Below are positions 24,311-32,693 of a stretch of 64,000 nucleotides of DNA, piece by piece. Below the pieces are notes generated by a model that saw only the letters and a list, made by a program, of their open reading frames with translations, ran no database searches and was not told the origin of the DNA. A program made the position numbers and the translations under genes. The DNA comes from Corallococcus sp. EGB (GTDB lineage: Bacteria; Myxococcota; Myxococcia; Myxococcales; Myxococcaceae): contig NZ_CP079946.1 of assembly GCF_019968905.1 (NCBI RefSeq), positions 2,790,001 to 2,854,000 of the forward strand. Direction: 5' to 3'. Each line of letters opens with the position of its first letter. The first letter of the stretch is position 1.

Positions 24311-24646
24311 ATGAAGAAGCTGCTCCTGGGGCTCATGCTGGCCGCGGTTCCGCTGGTGGGATGTGGAACGGGCGCGGAGGACTACCCGTCCGACAACGCG
24401 GAGATGATCTCCACCGAGTCCGGTCAGCGCATCATCCTCGACCACAACCCGCTGACGTCGTCGGATGAGCCGCTTGCGTCGATGGGCGAGACGTCCGAGG
24501 TCTCCGCGATGGACGCCAACTGCTGGGTCACGCTCCTGTACTGTAAGTGGCCGGGCACGGACCTCGCCGTCTGCAAGGACAACGGTCACTGCACCAGGGC
24601 GCAGCTGAGGAACAACTGCATCGCGCTCTACAACAAGACCTGCTAG
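24311..24646 (+). CDS. Small cysteine-rich lipoprotein
   Basis: A 111-residue lipoprotein with a textbook signal (MKKLLLGLMLAAVPLVGC, Cys18). The mature protein has an Asp/Ser-rich first half and a C-terminal 45 residues with six cysteines (ANCW, LLYCK, VCKDNGHC, NNC and the terminal KTC), enough for three disulfides. No family is recognised; a folded disulfide-rich domain is likely. It is preceded by an AT-rich stretch and followed by a strong hairpin at 24675-24707. Function unknown; it resembles neither a bacteriocin precursor nor a toxin I know. Confidence 0.72.
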   Translation: MKKLLLGLMLAAVPLVGCGTGAEDYPSDNAEMISTESGQRIILDHNPLTSSDEPLASMGETSEVSAMDANCWVTLLYCKWPGTDLAVCKDNGHCTRAQLRNNCIALYNKTC

Positions 24647-24674
24647 GCCGTTCAAAGCCTTGCATCCGGAGCGG

Positions 24675-24707
24675 GAAGCCCGGCACCCGTGAGCGGTGCC
24701 AGGCTTC
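24675..24707 (+). terminator. Terminator-like hairpin after the cysteine-rich lipoprotein gene
   Basis: GAAGCCCGGCACC pairs with GGTGCCAGGCTTC across a 7-base loop with one mismatch. There is no T-tract, so this may be a stabilising or Rho-assisted structure. Confidence 0.5.
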
Positions 24708-24960
24708 AGACCGCGCGGCCCCGCGGGCTTACAGCCCCATGCTCTTCGGCAGCAGTCGCGAATCCTCGTCTGGGAAGAGTCCGGATGCGTCGATGTTCTC
24801 GTCCGCACGAGCAGGGGCTCGCCCGTCGTGGCCGAGGTTCACCTCGGTGGATCCCACCACGAGGAGGCCGCCATTGGACACGCGAGCGCCCGGCCCTCGT
24901 CGGCGGAGGCTTCGTGCCGGCGTCGGTGGAGGTTCCCGCGCCGGAGGATGAAATCACGTC

Positions 24961-24991
24961 GCGGGTGCCGGTGAAGGGGGCCGGCACCCGC
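24961..24991 (-). terminator. Terminator-like hairpin after the PDAGT-repeat lipoprotein gene
   Basis: GCGGGTGCCGG and CCGGCACCCGC form a perfect 11-base stem with a 9-base loop, 19 bases beyond the stop at 25010. There is no T-tract. Confidence 0.5.
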
Positions 24992-25009
24992 GCGGGGGCA
25001 TCTGGAGCT

Positions 25010-25891
25010 TCAGTTGTCCTGGAAGGTGTCGAGCGACGGGCAGTAGGTGGCGTACGCGTGGCCGGTCATGGTGCCGTTCGCGAAGGCTCCCTTCACGTCG
25101 AAGGCCACGAAGTGCGACGCGGGAGGGGTGCCCGCCTTGATGCACGAGGGGCACAGCGAGGCCGCCACCGGCGTGAAGGTGAGGCTTGTGCTCCTGACGA
25201 AGAAGTCCTCCGTCAGCGTGCCGTCGAAATCGATGACCACCGCCGCCGGCCCATCATTGGACGGGGAGCCCTCCTGGGGCGTCGCGTCCTCTGGCAGCTT
25301 CACGGAGTAGACGTTGGCGAGCTGCGGCGGGACCTCCGAATCCTCGGACGGGCACTCACCCGGCGCGCCGTTGTTGAACTCGAACCACAGCGTCCACGGT
25401 TCCCCGGGATTCGACGGCTCCTCGTAGCCGAAGAAGGCGTTGGTCATCGTGGCCTGGTTCCCATCCATCTGGAGCGTGATGGTGGTGTCCTTGCACGCAC
25501 CCTCGCAGGTGGTGAAGGGGTCGGGCTGGGTGCCCGCATCCGTGCCAGTGCCCGCGTCCGTTTCGGTGCCCGCGTCGGTCGTGGTGCCAGCGTCGGCTTC
25601 GGTGCCCGCGTCGGTCGTGGTGCCCGCGTCGGTTTCGGTGCCCGCGTCGGGCGTGCTGCCGGCGTCGTTTTCGGTGCCCGCGTCGGGCGAGCTGCCGGCG
25701 TCGGTTTCGGTGCCCGCGTCGGGCGTGCTGCCGGCATCGGGTTCCGTGCCCGCGTCGGGCGTGGTGCCCGCATCGGTTCTGGAGCCGGCATCCGGCGGTG
25801 TATCAACGTCATCGGAGCCGCAGCCGGGGAGCATGGGGAAGACAGCAAGGGAGAGAACCACCCAGGAGAGAATCGAGCGTTGCAGGTTCAT
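25010..25891 (-). CDS. Lipoprotein with a PDAGT-type hexapeptide-repeat linker
   Basis: A 293-residue protein with lipobox MLPGC (Cys24). Residues about 33-120 are about 15 copies of a six-residue unit of the form [PTAN]DAG[TS]x, typical of the extended, perhaps glycosylated linkers of myxobacterial cell-surface lipoproteins. The 170-residue C-terminal domain has cysteine pairs (TTCEGAC and LCPSC) and strands such as NDGPAAVVIDFDGTLTEDF. I recognise no family. I chose ATG 25891 because the upstream extension (VTIRG and so on) lies outside the signal peptide. Confidence 0.78.
   Translation of the reverse strand: MNLQRSILSWVVLSLAVFPMLPGCGSDDVDTPPDAGSRTDAGTTPDAGTEPDAGSTPDAGTETDAGSSPDAGTENDAGSTPDAGTETDAGTTTDAGTEADAGTTTDAGTETDAGTGTDAGTQPDPFTTCEGACKDTTITLQMDGNQATMTNAFFGYEEPSNPGEPWTLWFEFNNGAPGECPSEDSEVPPQLANVYSVKLPEDATPQEGSPSNDGPAAVVIDFDGTLTEDFFVRSTSLTFTPVAASLCPSCIKAGTPPASHFVAFDVKGAFANGTMTGHAYATYCPSLDTFQDN
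25525..25795 (-). repeat. 18-bp tandem repeat encoding [PTAN]DAG[TS]x
   Basis: About 15 units of 18 bases (consensus GGTGCCCGCGTCGGTTTC on the plus strand) code the linker of the lipoprotein. Units vary at a few positions. Such arrays can change length by slippage or recombination in steps of six residues. Confidence 0.8.
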
Positions 25892-26024
25892 GCCGCGGAT
25901 TGTCACGGGTTCTGTGACAGGAAGCGAGCGTCTCCCTCTGCCCACGTCACGGATCCTCCGTGAGCCTCGTTCGCGCGGCTGTGAGCGAAATGAAGGGCAC
26001 TTTCCGTGCGGGGATGTGCGGCCT

Positions 26025-27470
26025 TCAGCGGAGCTCCTCTTCCAGGAGTTCCCAATGGGCGTCCACCCAGTCGTGGAGGTACTTCACCTCGTCCTCGAAT
26101 CCGAGGATGTCCGTGCGCTGGTTCCAGCCCGGGAAGTGGCGATAGGCCTCGCCCCAGTGGGCCTCATCCGTCCGTGCCGCGCGGTCGATTTCTGAGGCAT
26201 AGGTGTCGATGAGCCCCTGAACGACGTCCCGGCGGAGCGAGCCGTGGATAAGCGTGCGGAGGCGCTCACGGAGGGGCTCGCGGATGACGGGGTCCTCCAG
26301 CATCCGCGCGAACATCCGGTTCTCATCCGTGAAGGAGGACATCACGTCCGGGAGCTCTCGCGTGGTGTCCCAGTTCTGCCCGAAGCTCGCATCCAGGTCC
26401 CAGGGGATGTATCGCCAGCGCTGCGCCGGCCCGCGCGCGCGGAAGTGGTAGGCGTTCTTCGTCACGGAGTCGGACAGGGCCGCCACGTGCGCCAGGATCC
26501 ACCAGTCCTCGTAGTCCGCCACCTGCATCCAGGCGCCGCGCTCCGCACGGAAGCGCTCCTCGCTGGCATCCGCCACGAAGGCGGTGAGCTGCTCGATGCT
26601 GGCGTAGGCCCTGTCCCCCTCCTCGGGCTCGCCCTCCTTCTTCTCATAGCCCTGACGCAGGGAGGCCTTGGGCCCGCCGAACTCATCCCACCGGGCGAAG
26701 TTGGCGTCCGCGTGCACGGCCTTGAAGAGCTCTCCATGGACATCCATCCCCTGCGCGGAGAGCGTGTGGCGGTCGACGTGGTCCGCCACCGTGTAGAGCC
26801 CGTGGTAGCGCCCGTTCAGATAGACGACCGCGCTGAAGGTCTTCACCTGGAGGTGGTCGGGAGACATGAGGCTCCACAAGGTGAAGCTCAGCCTCGTGCG
26901 AAGGTATGAGTTGTCATTGAAGGGGCTGATCAACACCACCTTGCGCCGGCCGGAGAGGCCAGCCGTGAGCAGGGGCTCGTCGAAGGCCTGCCCATCGCGG
27001 AAGTCGAGCGTGAAGCTGCGCTTGGGGAAGTCCTTGGACGTCGCGCCGCGATACCTGGCCCGGGCGGCGTAGCACCGTCCGCGATAGAAGACGCGCGCCG
27101 CCTGGTAGTCGTCGTCATCCGGCAGCGAGTCGGCCACGTAGAGGTGGAGCACCGGCAGCCCATCCTCCTCGACGTAGGCGCGCGGATCCTGCTCCGCGGT
27201 CGTTGCCTCGGGAGCGGCGCCCCCCGTCCCGGTGCAAGCGGGAAGAGGGGGCCCCTCGGGACTCGTGGGCAGGCAGCCGGGCGTGGCCACTCCCAGAGCG
27301 AGCGCCAGCAGGGCCGCGGCGACGCGCGGGAGCCTTCTCCTCGGAGAGGCAGCAGGAGTCCCAGGCCGCGCTTGTGCCCGATGCGTGTGGAGTGACACTG
27401 CCGGGAGAAGGTGGACAGGCCCCTCGTGGGTGCCAAGGACGTCCTGGAAGGCAGGTCGAGGGACCTGCAT
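26025..27470 (-). CDS. CotH-kinase family lipoprotein
   Basis: A CotH-like protein whose core has KDFPKRSFTLDFR, RKVVLISPFNDNSYLRTRLSF, YLNGRYHGLYTVADHVD and WRYIPWDLDASFGQNWD, the family's diagnostic kinase-fold motifs. CotH proteins are atypical secreted protein kinases, first known from spore coat assembly, and occur on myxobacterial surfaces. The N-terminus carries a hydrophobic segment and lipobox-like ATPGC. I list ATG 27470, but GTG 27398 lies closer to the signal peptide (VSLHTHRAQ) and may be the real start. Catalytic activity is inferred from motifs. It precedes, on the same strand, no obvious operon partner. Confidence 0.82.
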   Translation of the reverse strand: MQVPRPAFQDVLGTHEGPVHLLPAVSLHTHRAQARPGTPAASPRRRLPRVAAALLALALGVATPGCLPTSPEGPPLPACTGTGGAAPEATTAEQDPRAYVEEDGLPVLHLYVADSLPDDDDYQAARVFYRGRCYAARARYRGATSKDFPKRSFTLDFRDGQAFDEPLLTAGLSGRRKVVLISPFNDNSYLRTRLSFTLWSLMSPDHLQVKTFSAVVYLNGRYHGLYTVADHVDRHTLSAQGMDVHGELFKAVHADANFARWDEFGGPKASLRQGYEKKEGEPEEGDRAYASIEQLTAFVADASEERFRAERGAWMQVADYEDWWILAHVAALSDSVTKNAYHFRARGPAQRWRYIPWDLDASFGQNWDTTRELPDVMSSFTDENRMFARMLEDPVIREPLRERLRTLIHGSLRRDVVQGLIDTYASEIDRAARTDEAHWGEAYRHFPGWNQRTDILGFEDEVKYLHDWVDAHWELLEEELR

Positions 27471-27546
27471 GCGGCACCCTGCTCGCGAGGCATCGCGCCT
27501 CAGGGCAGGGCGCTCACCCCTTGCTTCCGAGCGAATGAAGCAGGGC

Positions 27547-28752
27547 TCAAGCGCTCCGCGACGCGATGAGCGCGAGGTTGCGCGGCGAGAGGCTCGGCTC
27601 GAAGACCTGGAGCAGTTCGACCTGGAAGCCCAGCTCCTCCAGGAGGATGGCACGATCGAGCAGGAGCACGACCTCCAACGCCCGCGCGAAGCGGTCCCTC
27701 AGCAGATGGCAGAGCAGGAGGTCCCGTGTCTCGGCGCGAACGGACACCTCGAAGGCATCCAGCTCGGCGTCCGTCATGCCGGGATCGAGCCCCAGGCGCT
27801 CCAGGCGGTCGCGCGCGTAGCGGGCGAAACGTCCGGCATAGAGCGCCCGGGGCGCGTCACCGGCCCTGACGAAGCCGCGCTCGGGAAAGCGCCGCCGCGA
27901 CAGGAGATCGAACGCGAAGCGCCACGCATACACCTGCTTCATCCGCGCGAACTCCACCTCGCTCTTGTGATGCCGTCCCCGCGTCGTCAACGCCAGCGCG
28001 TGTGGCGTGAAGGGCAGGGGATGCGCGCGCCCAAAGCAGGAGACAGGGAGGTCCCGCGGCGCCTCCAGCTTGTCGTAGCAGCAGCCGATGTTCAGGACGA
28101 AGCCCGCCCCCTGGCTCTTGCGGATCTGCGTGAGGGCGAGCGGTCCGCAGGTGTGCAGACCGATGGACGCCCGGTCCCGGCCGCGGAAGAGCGGATCGAT
28201 TTGGGGTTGGACCCCGTCCTCGACGGAGGCCGGGATGAAGCCCACGGTGTCTCCCCCCGGTCTCGTCAGCCACCGCCGGCCCTTGTCCTGCAACGCGGCG
28301 TCCCTATCAATGCTGTGGAAGGTCCACCCGAACGTCCGCGCACAGAGACGCGCAAGGTGTCCCATGCCACCGCCGATATCCACCGCCTGGTGGATGAGGC
28401 GCGTTCGCGGAGCGAGCAGGGCGAGCACCCGTTCGAGCTCGTGGGTCTTCTTGGCGCTGAGCCCCTGCGTCTCCGCGGCCGACAGCGCGTGACGGCCTTC
28501 GTGCCAGGGCAGCGCCGTCAGCTCCTGGAGCGCATCCAGGAGCGTGGCCAGTGACACGGGCGGGCTTCCCACGAGGAGCCCCTGGTCCAGGCTCCGCTCC
28601 CCCGCTTCATCGAGCGACCGGGCATAGGCCAGCCAGTCCTCGGGATAGGCGGCGCCGGACCCGGGCCAGCCCTGGAGGATGGAGCGGGACCAGAGCGGAG
28701 CCCAGGGCCGGAGCTGGTGCGTGAGCGCCGCGAGTCGCGCCTGGAAATCCAT
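27547..28752 (-). CDS. METTL25/RRNAD1-like S-adenosylmethionine methyltransferase
   Basis: A 401-residue protein with the layout of the METTL25 family. It has a helical N-terminus, a KKTHELERV helix (residues 101-109), the SAM motif DIGGGMGHLAR (125-135), then GLHTCGPLA (198-206), NIGCCYDKL (221-229) and a C-terminal FEPSLSPRNLALIASR. The GLHTCGDL/NxGCCY pair is the hallmark of this family (Methyltransf_32), mostly described from eukaryotes. Targets of bacterial members are unknown; RNA or protein is possible. It follows the deaminase-like gene on the same strand with 10 bases between, so cotranscription is likely. Confidence 0.82.
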   Translation of the reverse strand: MDFQARLAALTHQLRPWAPLWSRSILQGWPGSGAAYPEDWLAYARSLDEAGERSLDQGLLVGSPPVSLATLLDALQELTALPWHEGRHALSAAETQGLSAKKTHELERVLALLAPRTRLIHQAVDIGGGMGHLARLCARTFGWTFHSIDRDAALQDKGRRWLTRPGGDTVGFIPASVEDGVQPQIDPLFRGRDRASIGLHTCGPLALTQIRKSQGAGFVLNIGCCYDKLEAPRDLPVSCFGRAHPLPFTPHALALTTRGRHHKSEVEFARMKQVYAWRFAFDLLSRRRFPERGFVRAGDAPRALYAGRFARYARDRLERLGLDPGMTDAELDAFEVSVRAETRDLLLCHLLRDRFARALEVVLLLDRAILLEELGFQVELLQVFEPSLSPRNLALIASRSA

Positions 28753-28762
28753 GCCAGCGCCT

Positions 28763-30871
28763 TCACCTCAGGAACTTCGACACCTCACCGAACCCCGCGT
28801 GCACATACAGGGGCCGGTCCAGCGCCACGACCTCCCGGTCCGTCAGGCCCAGCATGTAGTACATGGACCGCAGGCGGCCAATCTTCGTCACGACTCCGGG
28901 AGCATAGGCATCCGTATCCAGGTCGCTGTTCTTGACCAGGCTGGCGCCGTTTCCCGCGAGCGTGTTGCGCGTCGCATGGATGATGGGGTTCTCGTCGTCG
29001 AAGGCATCGAAGCCCTGCTTCACGGGGAGGGCTTCCTGGGGCTCGTCCTGGAGCGGGAAGGTCAACTGCGTCAGCCACTCTCCCGTGCTGACGCTCCGGG
29101 CCAGCTGGTTCGTGTTCTTGCTGAGGCTTCGGAAGCCGAGCTCCACGGAGGCGCACCAGGCACACGTCTCCTTCGGGCGATTCCGGCCTGGCCCCGTGTC
29201 GCTGAACCCCTCGTAGGGGAAGCAGATGAGCACGTCGCAGCCTTCACCGAAGTACGACGACGCGGTCATGAGCGCCGCGGGTTCGGCGCAGTTCAGGGAG
29301 TGCCATCCGCTGACCCACAGGTCCACGCCCAGCCCGGCGTCCGAGGCCGTGTCGAGCTTGATGTGCTTGCTCTCCTTGTCCTGCCGGAAGGAGACGTAGC
29401 TGAACAACGCTTGCCGCGAGGGCGTGCGCAGCCTCATCCGCGTCCGAGCGCGATAGCCGAAGGCCGCGAGGCTGGTCCGCTCGAGCATGGTCTCGTAATT
29501 GACGGTCAGCTCCCGCTGGATCTCATTCTGGATCTTGCCGTCGTTGTAGGCCTTCGTTTCCTTCTCATCGCGCTTCTTCAGCTTGCCCTGGAGCGTCCTG
29601 TAGGCCGCCACCGCCTTGCCATCCTCGGAGTCGGGGTCGAGGTCCTTTTTCGACAGGACGCCCTTGAGCCTCGTGTATTCCTTTCCGACCTGCTCGCGCA
29701 GCCCCCGGAGCTTTTGACTGGCCTGCATGGGCTGGTTGGGAGCCGGGGGGATGGGGGTGTCCGGCTGCCAGTTCGGCAGGGCCAGGTGTCTGCAATAGAG
29801 CTGGAAGTAGGAGGGACCGGGCTCCTCGCGGACCACGCCGGAGAGGCCGAGGATGGGCACGTGCATGGTCCCCCCGCTCACCTGGTGCCGGGTCCAGGAG
29901 ACGCAAAGGCAGCCCACGGCCCCGGAGAACGTCCCCTTCAGGCCCTGAAGGGCCTGCGTCCTGGGGAGCAACAGCCGTGTCAGGGAGGTGTCGTCGTCGC
30001 CCACCAGGTGATAGCGGCTCACGAGCTCATCCGTGAAGGCTTTCACCTTCTGGTTGAACACCACCTCCGGGATGTTCCTGCGCCAGTCCTTGGGCGGGAA
30101 CACCGCGCCCAGCGCGGTGCCCGGGGGCGAAACGACGAAGCCCAGGCCCATCAGCCGGTTGCGGATGGGCTCGTAGTACGCGTACTTCGCCCGGTCCTTC
30201 TCCGCCGGGGGGACATATGGGTCGGGCAGTGGCGGCGGGACGTAGACCTCGGCGTCCTTGTCCTTCTTGCTCTTGGCATTCTGCTTGGCCTTCTTCGTCT
30301 CGTCCTGGATCCTCTTCCGGGCCTCCTGAACCTCCTTGACCTTGTCGTTGTGGAGCTGGGTCTCCTGGGCGAAGGACGTGAGGATGCTGCTCACCTCCCC
30401 GTTGGAGAGCAGGCCTTTGTCCACGCGCCCTGCGTGGTGCCAGAGCCACTGCTGATCCAGGGACGCCATGCATTCCTGGATGTAGGCCTGCTCCTCGTCC
30501 AGAAGGTCCGAGATCAACCCCCGCCCGACCTCCAGCGTCTCCGGGGAGGTCTTCCCGCCCTTCTTGACCCCGAGCACCTCGAGCACCAGCGAATTCGTCA
30601 CGCTCTGGTTCCGCAGGTGCTGCGCATAGCCCTCCAGGTTCTTCCGGGCCATCCGGAGGCTCTTGCGCGCCTGGTAGAACCCGTCGATGTCGGACAGGAA
30701 CCCCTGCTGCTGCATGAAGCCGTAGGTCTTGTCACGCGTGAGCAGGAAGAGGTCGAGGCAGGTGTCGTCGATGTAGTCGGGAACCGGGTACCCGCCGCCG
30801 CGGAGCCACTTGCGGGCCGTTTCGGGGGAGAGCTCGCTCGTGCCCGCCAGGTTCTTGAGCTGGACCGTCAT
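28763..30871 (-). CDS. Uncharacterised protein with C-terminal deaminase-like domain
   Basis: A 702-residue protein without signal peptide or membrane segment. The N-terminal half (residues 1-230) is helical and rich in Lys/Glu/Gln around 180-215 (coiled-coil-like, KEVQEARKRIQDETKKAKQ), followed by a Pro-rich VPPPLPDPYVPP hinge. The C-terminal part has NCAEPAAL (Cys528, Glu530) and ETCAWCA (Cys570, Cys573) 42 residues apart: the C/H-x-E plus CxxC zinc signature of the cytidine-deaminase-like fold, in the CAEP variant seen in YwqJ-type secreted-toxin deaminases. It sits just upstream of a METTL25-like gene (10 bases) and 97 bases after a serine hydrolase gene. No immunity gene is evident. Start: ATG 30871 preferred over 30907. 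Confidence 0.6.
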   Translation of the reverse strand: MTVQLKNLAGTSELSPETARKWLRGGGYPVPDYIDDTCLDLFLLTRDKTYGFMQQQGFLSDIDGFYQARKSLRMARKNLEGYAQHLRNQSVTNSLVLEVLGVKKGGKTSPETLEVGRGLISDLLDEEQAYIQECMASLDQQWLWHHAGRVDKGLLSNGEVSSILTSFAQETQLHNDKVKEVQEARKRIQDETKKAKQNAKSKKDKDAEVYVPPPLPDPYVPPAEKDRAKYAYYEPIRNRLMGLGFVVSPPGTALGAVFPPKDWRRNIPEVVFNQKVKAFTDELVSRYHLVGDDDTSLTRLLLPRTQALQGLKGTFSGAVGCLCVSWTRHQVSGGTMHVPILGLSGVVREEPGPSYFQLYCRHLALPNWQPDTPIPPAPNQPMQASQKLRGLREQVGKEYTRLKGVLSKKDLDPDSEDGKAVAAYRTLQGKLKKRDEKETKAYNDGKIQNEIQRELTVNYETMLERTSLAAFGYRARTRMRLRTPSRQALFSYVSFRQDKESKHIKLDTASDAGLGVDLWVSGWHSLNCAEPAALMTASSYFGEGCDVLICFPYEGFSDTGPGRNRPKETCAWCASVELGFRSLSKNTNQLARSVSTGEWLTQLTFPLQDEPQEALPVKQGFDAFDDENPIIHATRNTLAGNGASLVKNSDLDTDAYAPGVVTKIGRLRSMYYMLGLTDREVVALDRPLYVHAGFGEVSKFLR

Positions 30872-30967
30872 GGGCCAAGCGAAGCCTGTGTGTCCCAGGA
30901 GCGTCAAGCCTGGGAGGCCGGTGCCGCCATGCCGCCTTGCTCCCCCAGCACGCGGGGCGCGGGGACT

Positions 30968-32572
30968 TCAGGGCGCGGGGGGGGAGGGAACGAGGGCCAC
31001 CACGTGCTCGGGGAACGTGGAGAACGCTATCTGGTTCTCAGGGACGCGGCCGTCCGGCTCCGCCATCCGCACCGCCACCAGCTCCGTGCCTGGAATCACC
31101 ACGAGGAACTGTCCCAGCGACCCGAGCGCGGCATAGCCCTGGAGCGCGCCCGCCACCTGTGACGATGCCTCGAGCGGCGCGGCCTTCTCCATGAACGCCA
31201 TTAGAGCCTCCATGCCGCCCAGCGCGGGGACGAGGGCGGTCATGAGCTCATCCCTTGTCACCGGCCGGTTCACCCACGGGCGCAGGCGGGCGACGATCTC
31301 CTCGCTCAAGCCGTTGCTCCGGGCCCGCTCCACCATCTCCGGGCCGATGACCCGGGTGGTCTGCTCATACAGCGCCCACCACAGCAGGCCCGACGTGGGG
31401 CTGAGGGCCGGCGTCGAGGGGGTAGTGCATTCGCGGATCCACGCCTCGCTCAGGATGCGCCGTCCCCGCCACTCGCCGCGCTGGAGGAGCAGCTGGCCCA
31501 GCTTGGCGAAGTCGAGCGGGTGGATGCGCAGCCCGGACATGCCCAGCGGGTTGCCAGCCGGGTCCTTCTGCCACTCCACGTCCCGGATGCCGAGCGGCGC
31601 GAAGAGACGCCGGCGCAGGTACGCGTCCAGCTTCTCTCCGGAGGCGCGCTCCACCACGCCCGCGAGCAGGTTCACGGCCTTGTTGTTGTAGAAGAAGCGG
31701 CTGCCCGGCGGATCCGCGACCTCCGCCTCCAGCGCGAAGCGCACGAAGTCCGGCGATTGGTAGATGTCCCTCGCGGTGCGGTTGGCCACGAGCCCTGACG
31801 TGTGATTGAGCAGGTGGCGCAGCGTCACCCGGGCCTTGAGGCCTTGCGACCACTCCGGAAAGAAGGTGGAGACCGGCACGTCCGCGGACGCGATCTTCCC
31901 GTCGTCGATGAGCAGGCCGATGGCCAGCGCGACAACGCCCTTGGTCGCGGACATGGTCTCGATGCGCCGCGTGTCGCCACCGAAATACCACTCACCCACG
32001 AGGCGCCCATGGCGCAGCAGGACCAGCCCGGAGGTGCCGGTCTCCTCGGCGGCCTTGAGCAGGGTGGCGAGCGCTTCCGGGGACAGGCCCTCCGCTTCCG
32101 GCGTGCTCCGGGGCAGGCCTTCGCCCACGTGTCCCTCCACGCGGACGCGCCGGGCGTTCTCCTGGATGCGCGCGTCGATGGCCGCGAAGGAGGGCTGGGT
32201 GCGCAGGGCGGAGAGGCCCGGGGCGCTGCGGATGCCGGCCACGTTCGCCAGGCCCGCGTCGGCCCCGCGCTCCATCCAGGCGAGCCCCTTCGCCGTGTCC
32301 CCGAACTGGGCTGCCGCGGCCGCGGCGTCAAAAGCGACATACGGATCCCGGAAGCCGTGGGCCCACAGCCCTTCATACAGCTCGAGCGCCTTCGCGAAGT
32401 CCTTGCCCTCGATGGCCTGCTCCGCCACGAGCAACGTCTGGCGCTCCTCCGGCGATGGCTCCCACAGCTTCAGGAGGGACGCGCTGCTGGGAGCACTGGT
32501 CTGCTCGAGCGCAGGCGCATGGGCACAGGCTGCCATGAGGGAACACAGCAGGACGAGCAGCGAACGTCGCAT
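30968..32572 (-). CDS. Serine hydrolase, beta-lactamase/esterase family (class C-like) lipoprotein
   Basis: A 534-residue lipoprotein (lipobox MAAC, Cys16). Residues 25-140 form a helical TPR-like N-terminal extension (QAIEGKDFAKALELYEGLW). The rest is a class-C beta-lactamase-like domain with the SxxK motif SATK (Ser208, Lys211), the tyrosine motif FFYNN and LLNHTSG. Proteins of this type hydrolyse esters, D-amino-acid peptides or peptidoglycan-related bonds rather than conferring resistance. A third motif (HxG/KTG type) is not obvious. The TPR extension is unusual for the family. Same strand as its neighbours. Confidence 0.83.
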   Translation of the reverse strand: MRRSLLVLLCSLMAACAHAPALEQTSAPSSASLLKLWEPSPEERQTLLVAEQAIEGKDFAKALELYEGLWAHGFRDPYVAFDAAAAAAQFGDTAKGLAWMERGADAGLANVAGIRSAPGLSALRTQPSFAAIDARIQENARRVRVEGHVGEGLPRSTPEAEGLSPEALATLLKAAEETGTSGLVLLRHGRLVGEWYFGGDTRRIETMSATKGVVALAIGLLIDDGKIASADVPVSTFFPEWSQGLKARVTLRHLLNHTSGLVANRTARDIYQSPDFVRFALEAEVADPPGSRFFYNNKAVNLLAGVVERASGEKLDAYLRRRLFAPLGIRDVEWQKDPAGNPLGMSGLRIHPLDFAKLGQLLLQRGEWRGRRILSEAWIRECTTPSTPALSPTSGLLWWALYEQTTRVIGPEMVERARSNGLSEEIVARLRPWVNRPVTRDELMTALVPALGGMEALMAFMEKAAPLEASSQVAGALQGYAALGSLGQFLVVIPGTELVAVRMAEPDGRVPENQIAFSTFPEHVVALVPSPPAP

Positions 32573-32647
32573 GAGGGCTCCAGGGCAAGGTGGATGGAGA
32601 TACGGAGGCCATCCTCGCTGATTGCCTGTCCCCATGGGGTGCTGATG

Positions 32648-32687
32648 GCGCAGGGAGCCTTGTTGCAAACAGGCCTGCTCCCTGCGC
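32648..32687 (-). terminator. Terminator-like hairpin after the transglutaminase gene
   Basis: GCGCAGGGAGC and GCTCCCTGCGC form a perfect 11-base stem with an 18-base loop, seven bases beyond the stop at 32694. No T-tract follows on the minus strand. Confidence 0.55.
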
Positions 32688-32693
32688 GTCGGA

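Larger units (their letters stand above)
24647..25009. other. Intergenic stretch with a possible minus-strand gene remnant
   Basis: 363 bases between convergent genes. It holds two hairpins (24675-24707 and 24961-24991). On the minus strand, from about 24960 to 24732, one frame reads ISSSGAGTSTDAGTKPPP and another NGGLLVVGSTEVNLG, then DENIDASGLFPDEDSRLLP and a stop. These look like parts of one myxobacterial lipoprotein separated by a frame change near 24890. No start or RBS is visible. I take this as a probable decayed fragment, low certainty. Confidence 0.35.

Noticed and set aside
25525..25795. Regular short repeats as a CRISPR array
   Set aside because: Units are 18 bp with no spacers and code the DAG linker in frame.
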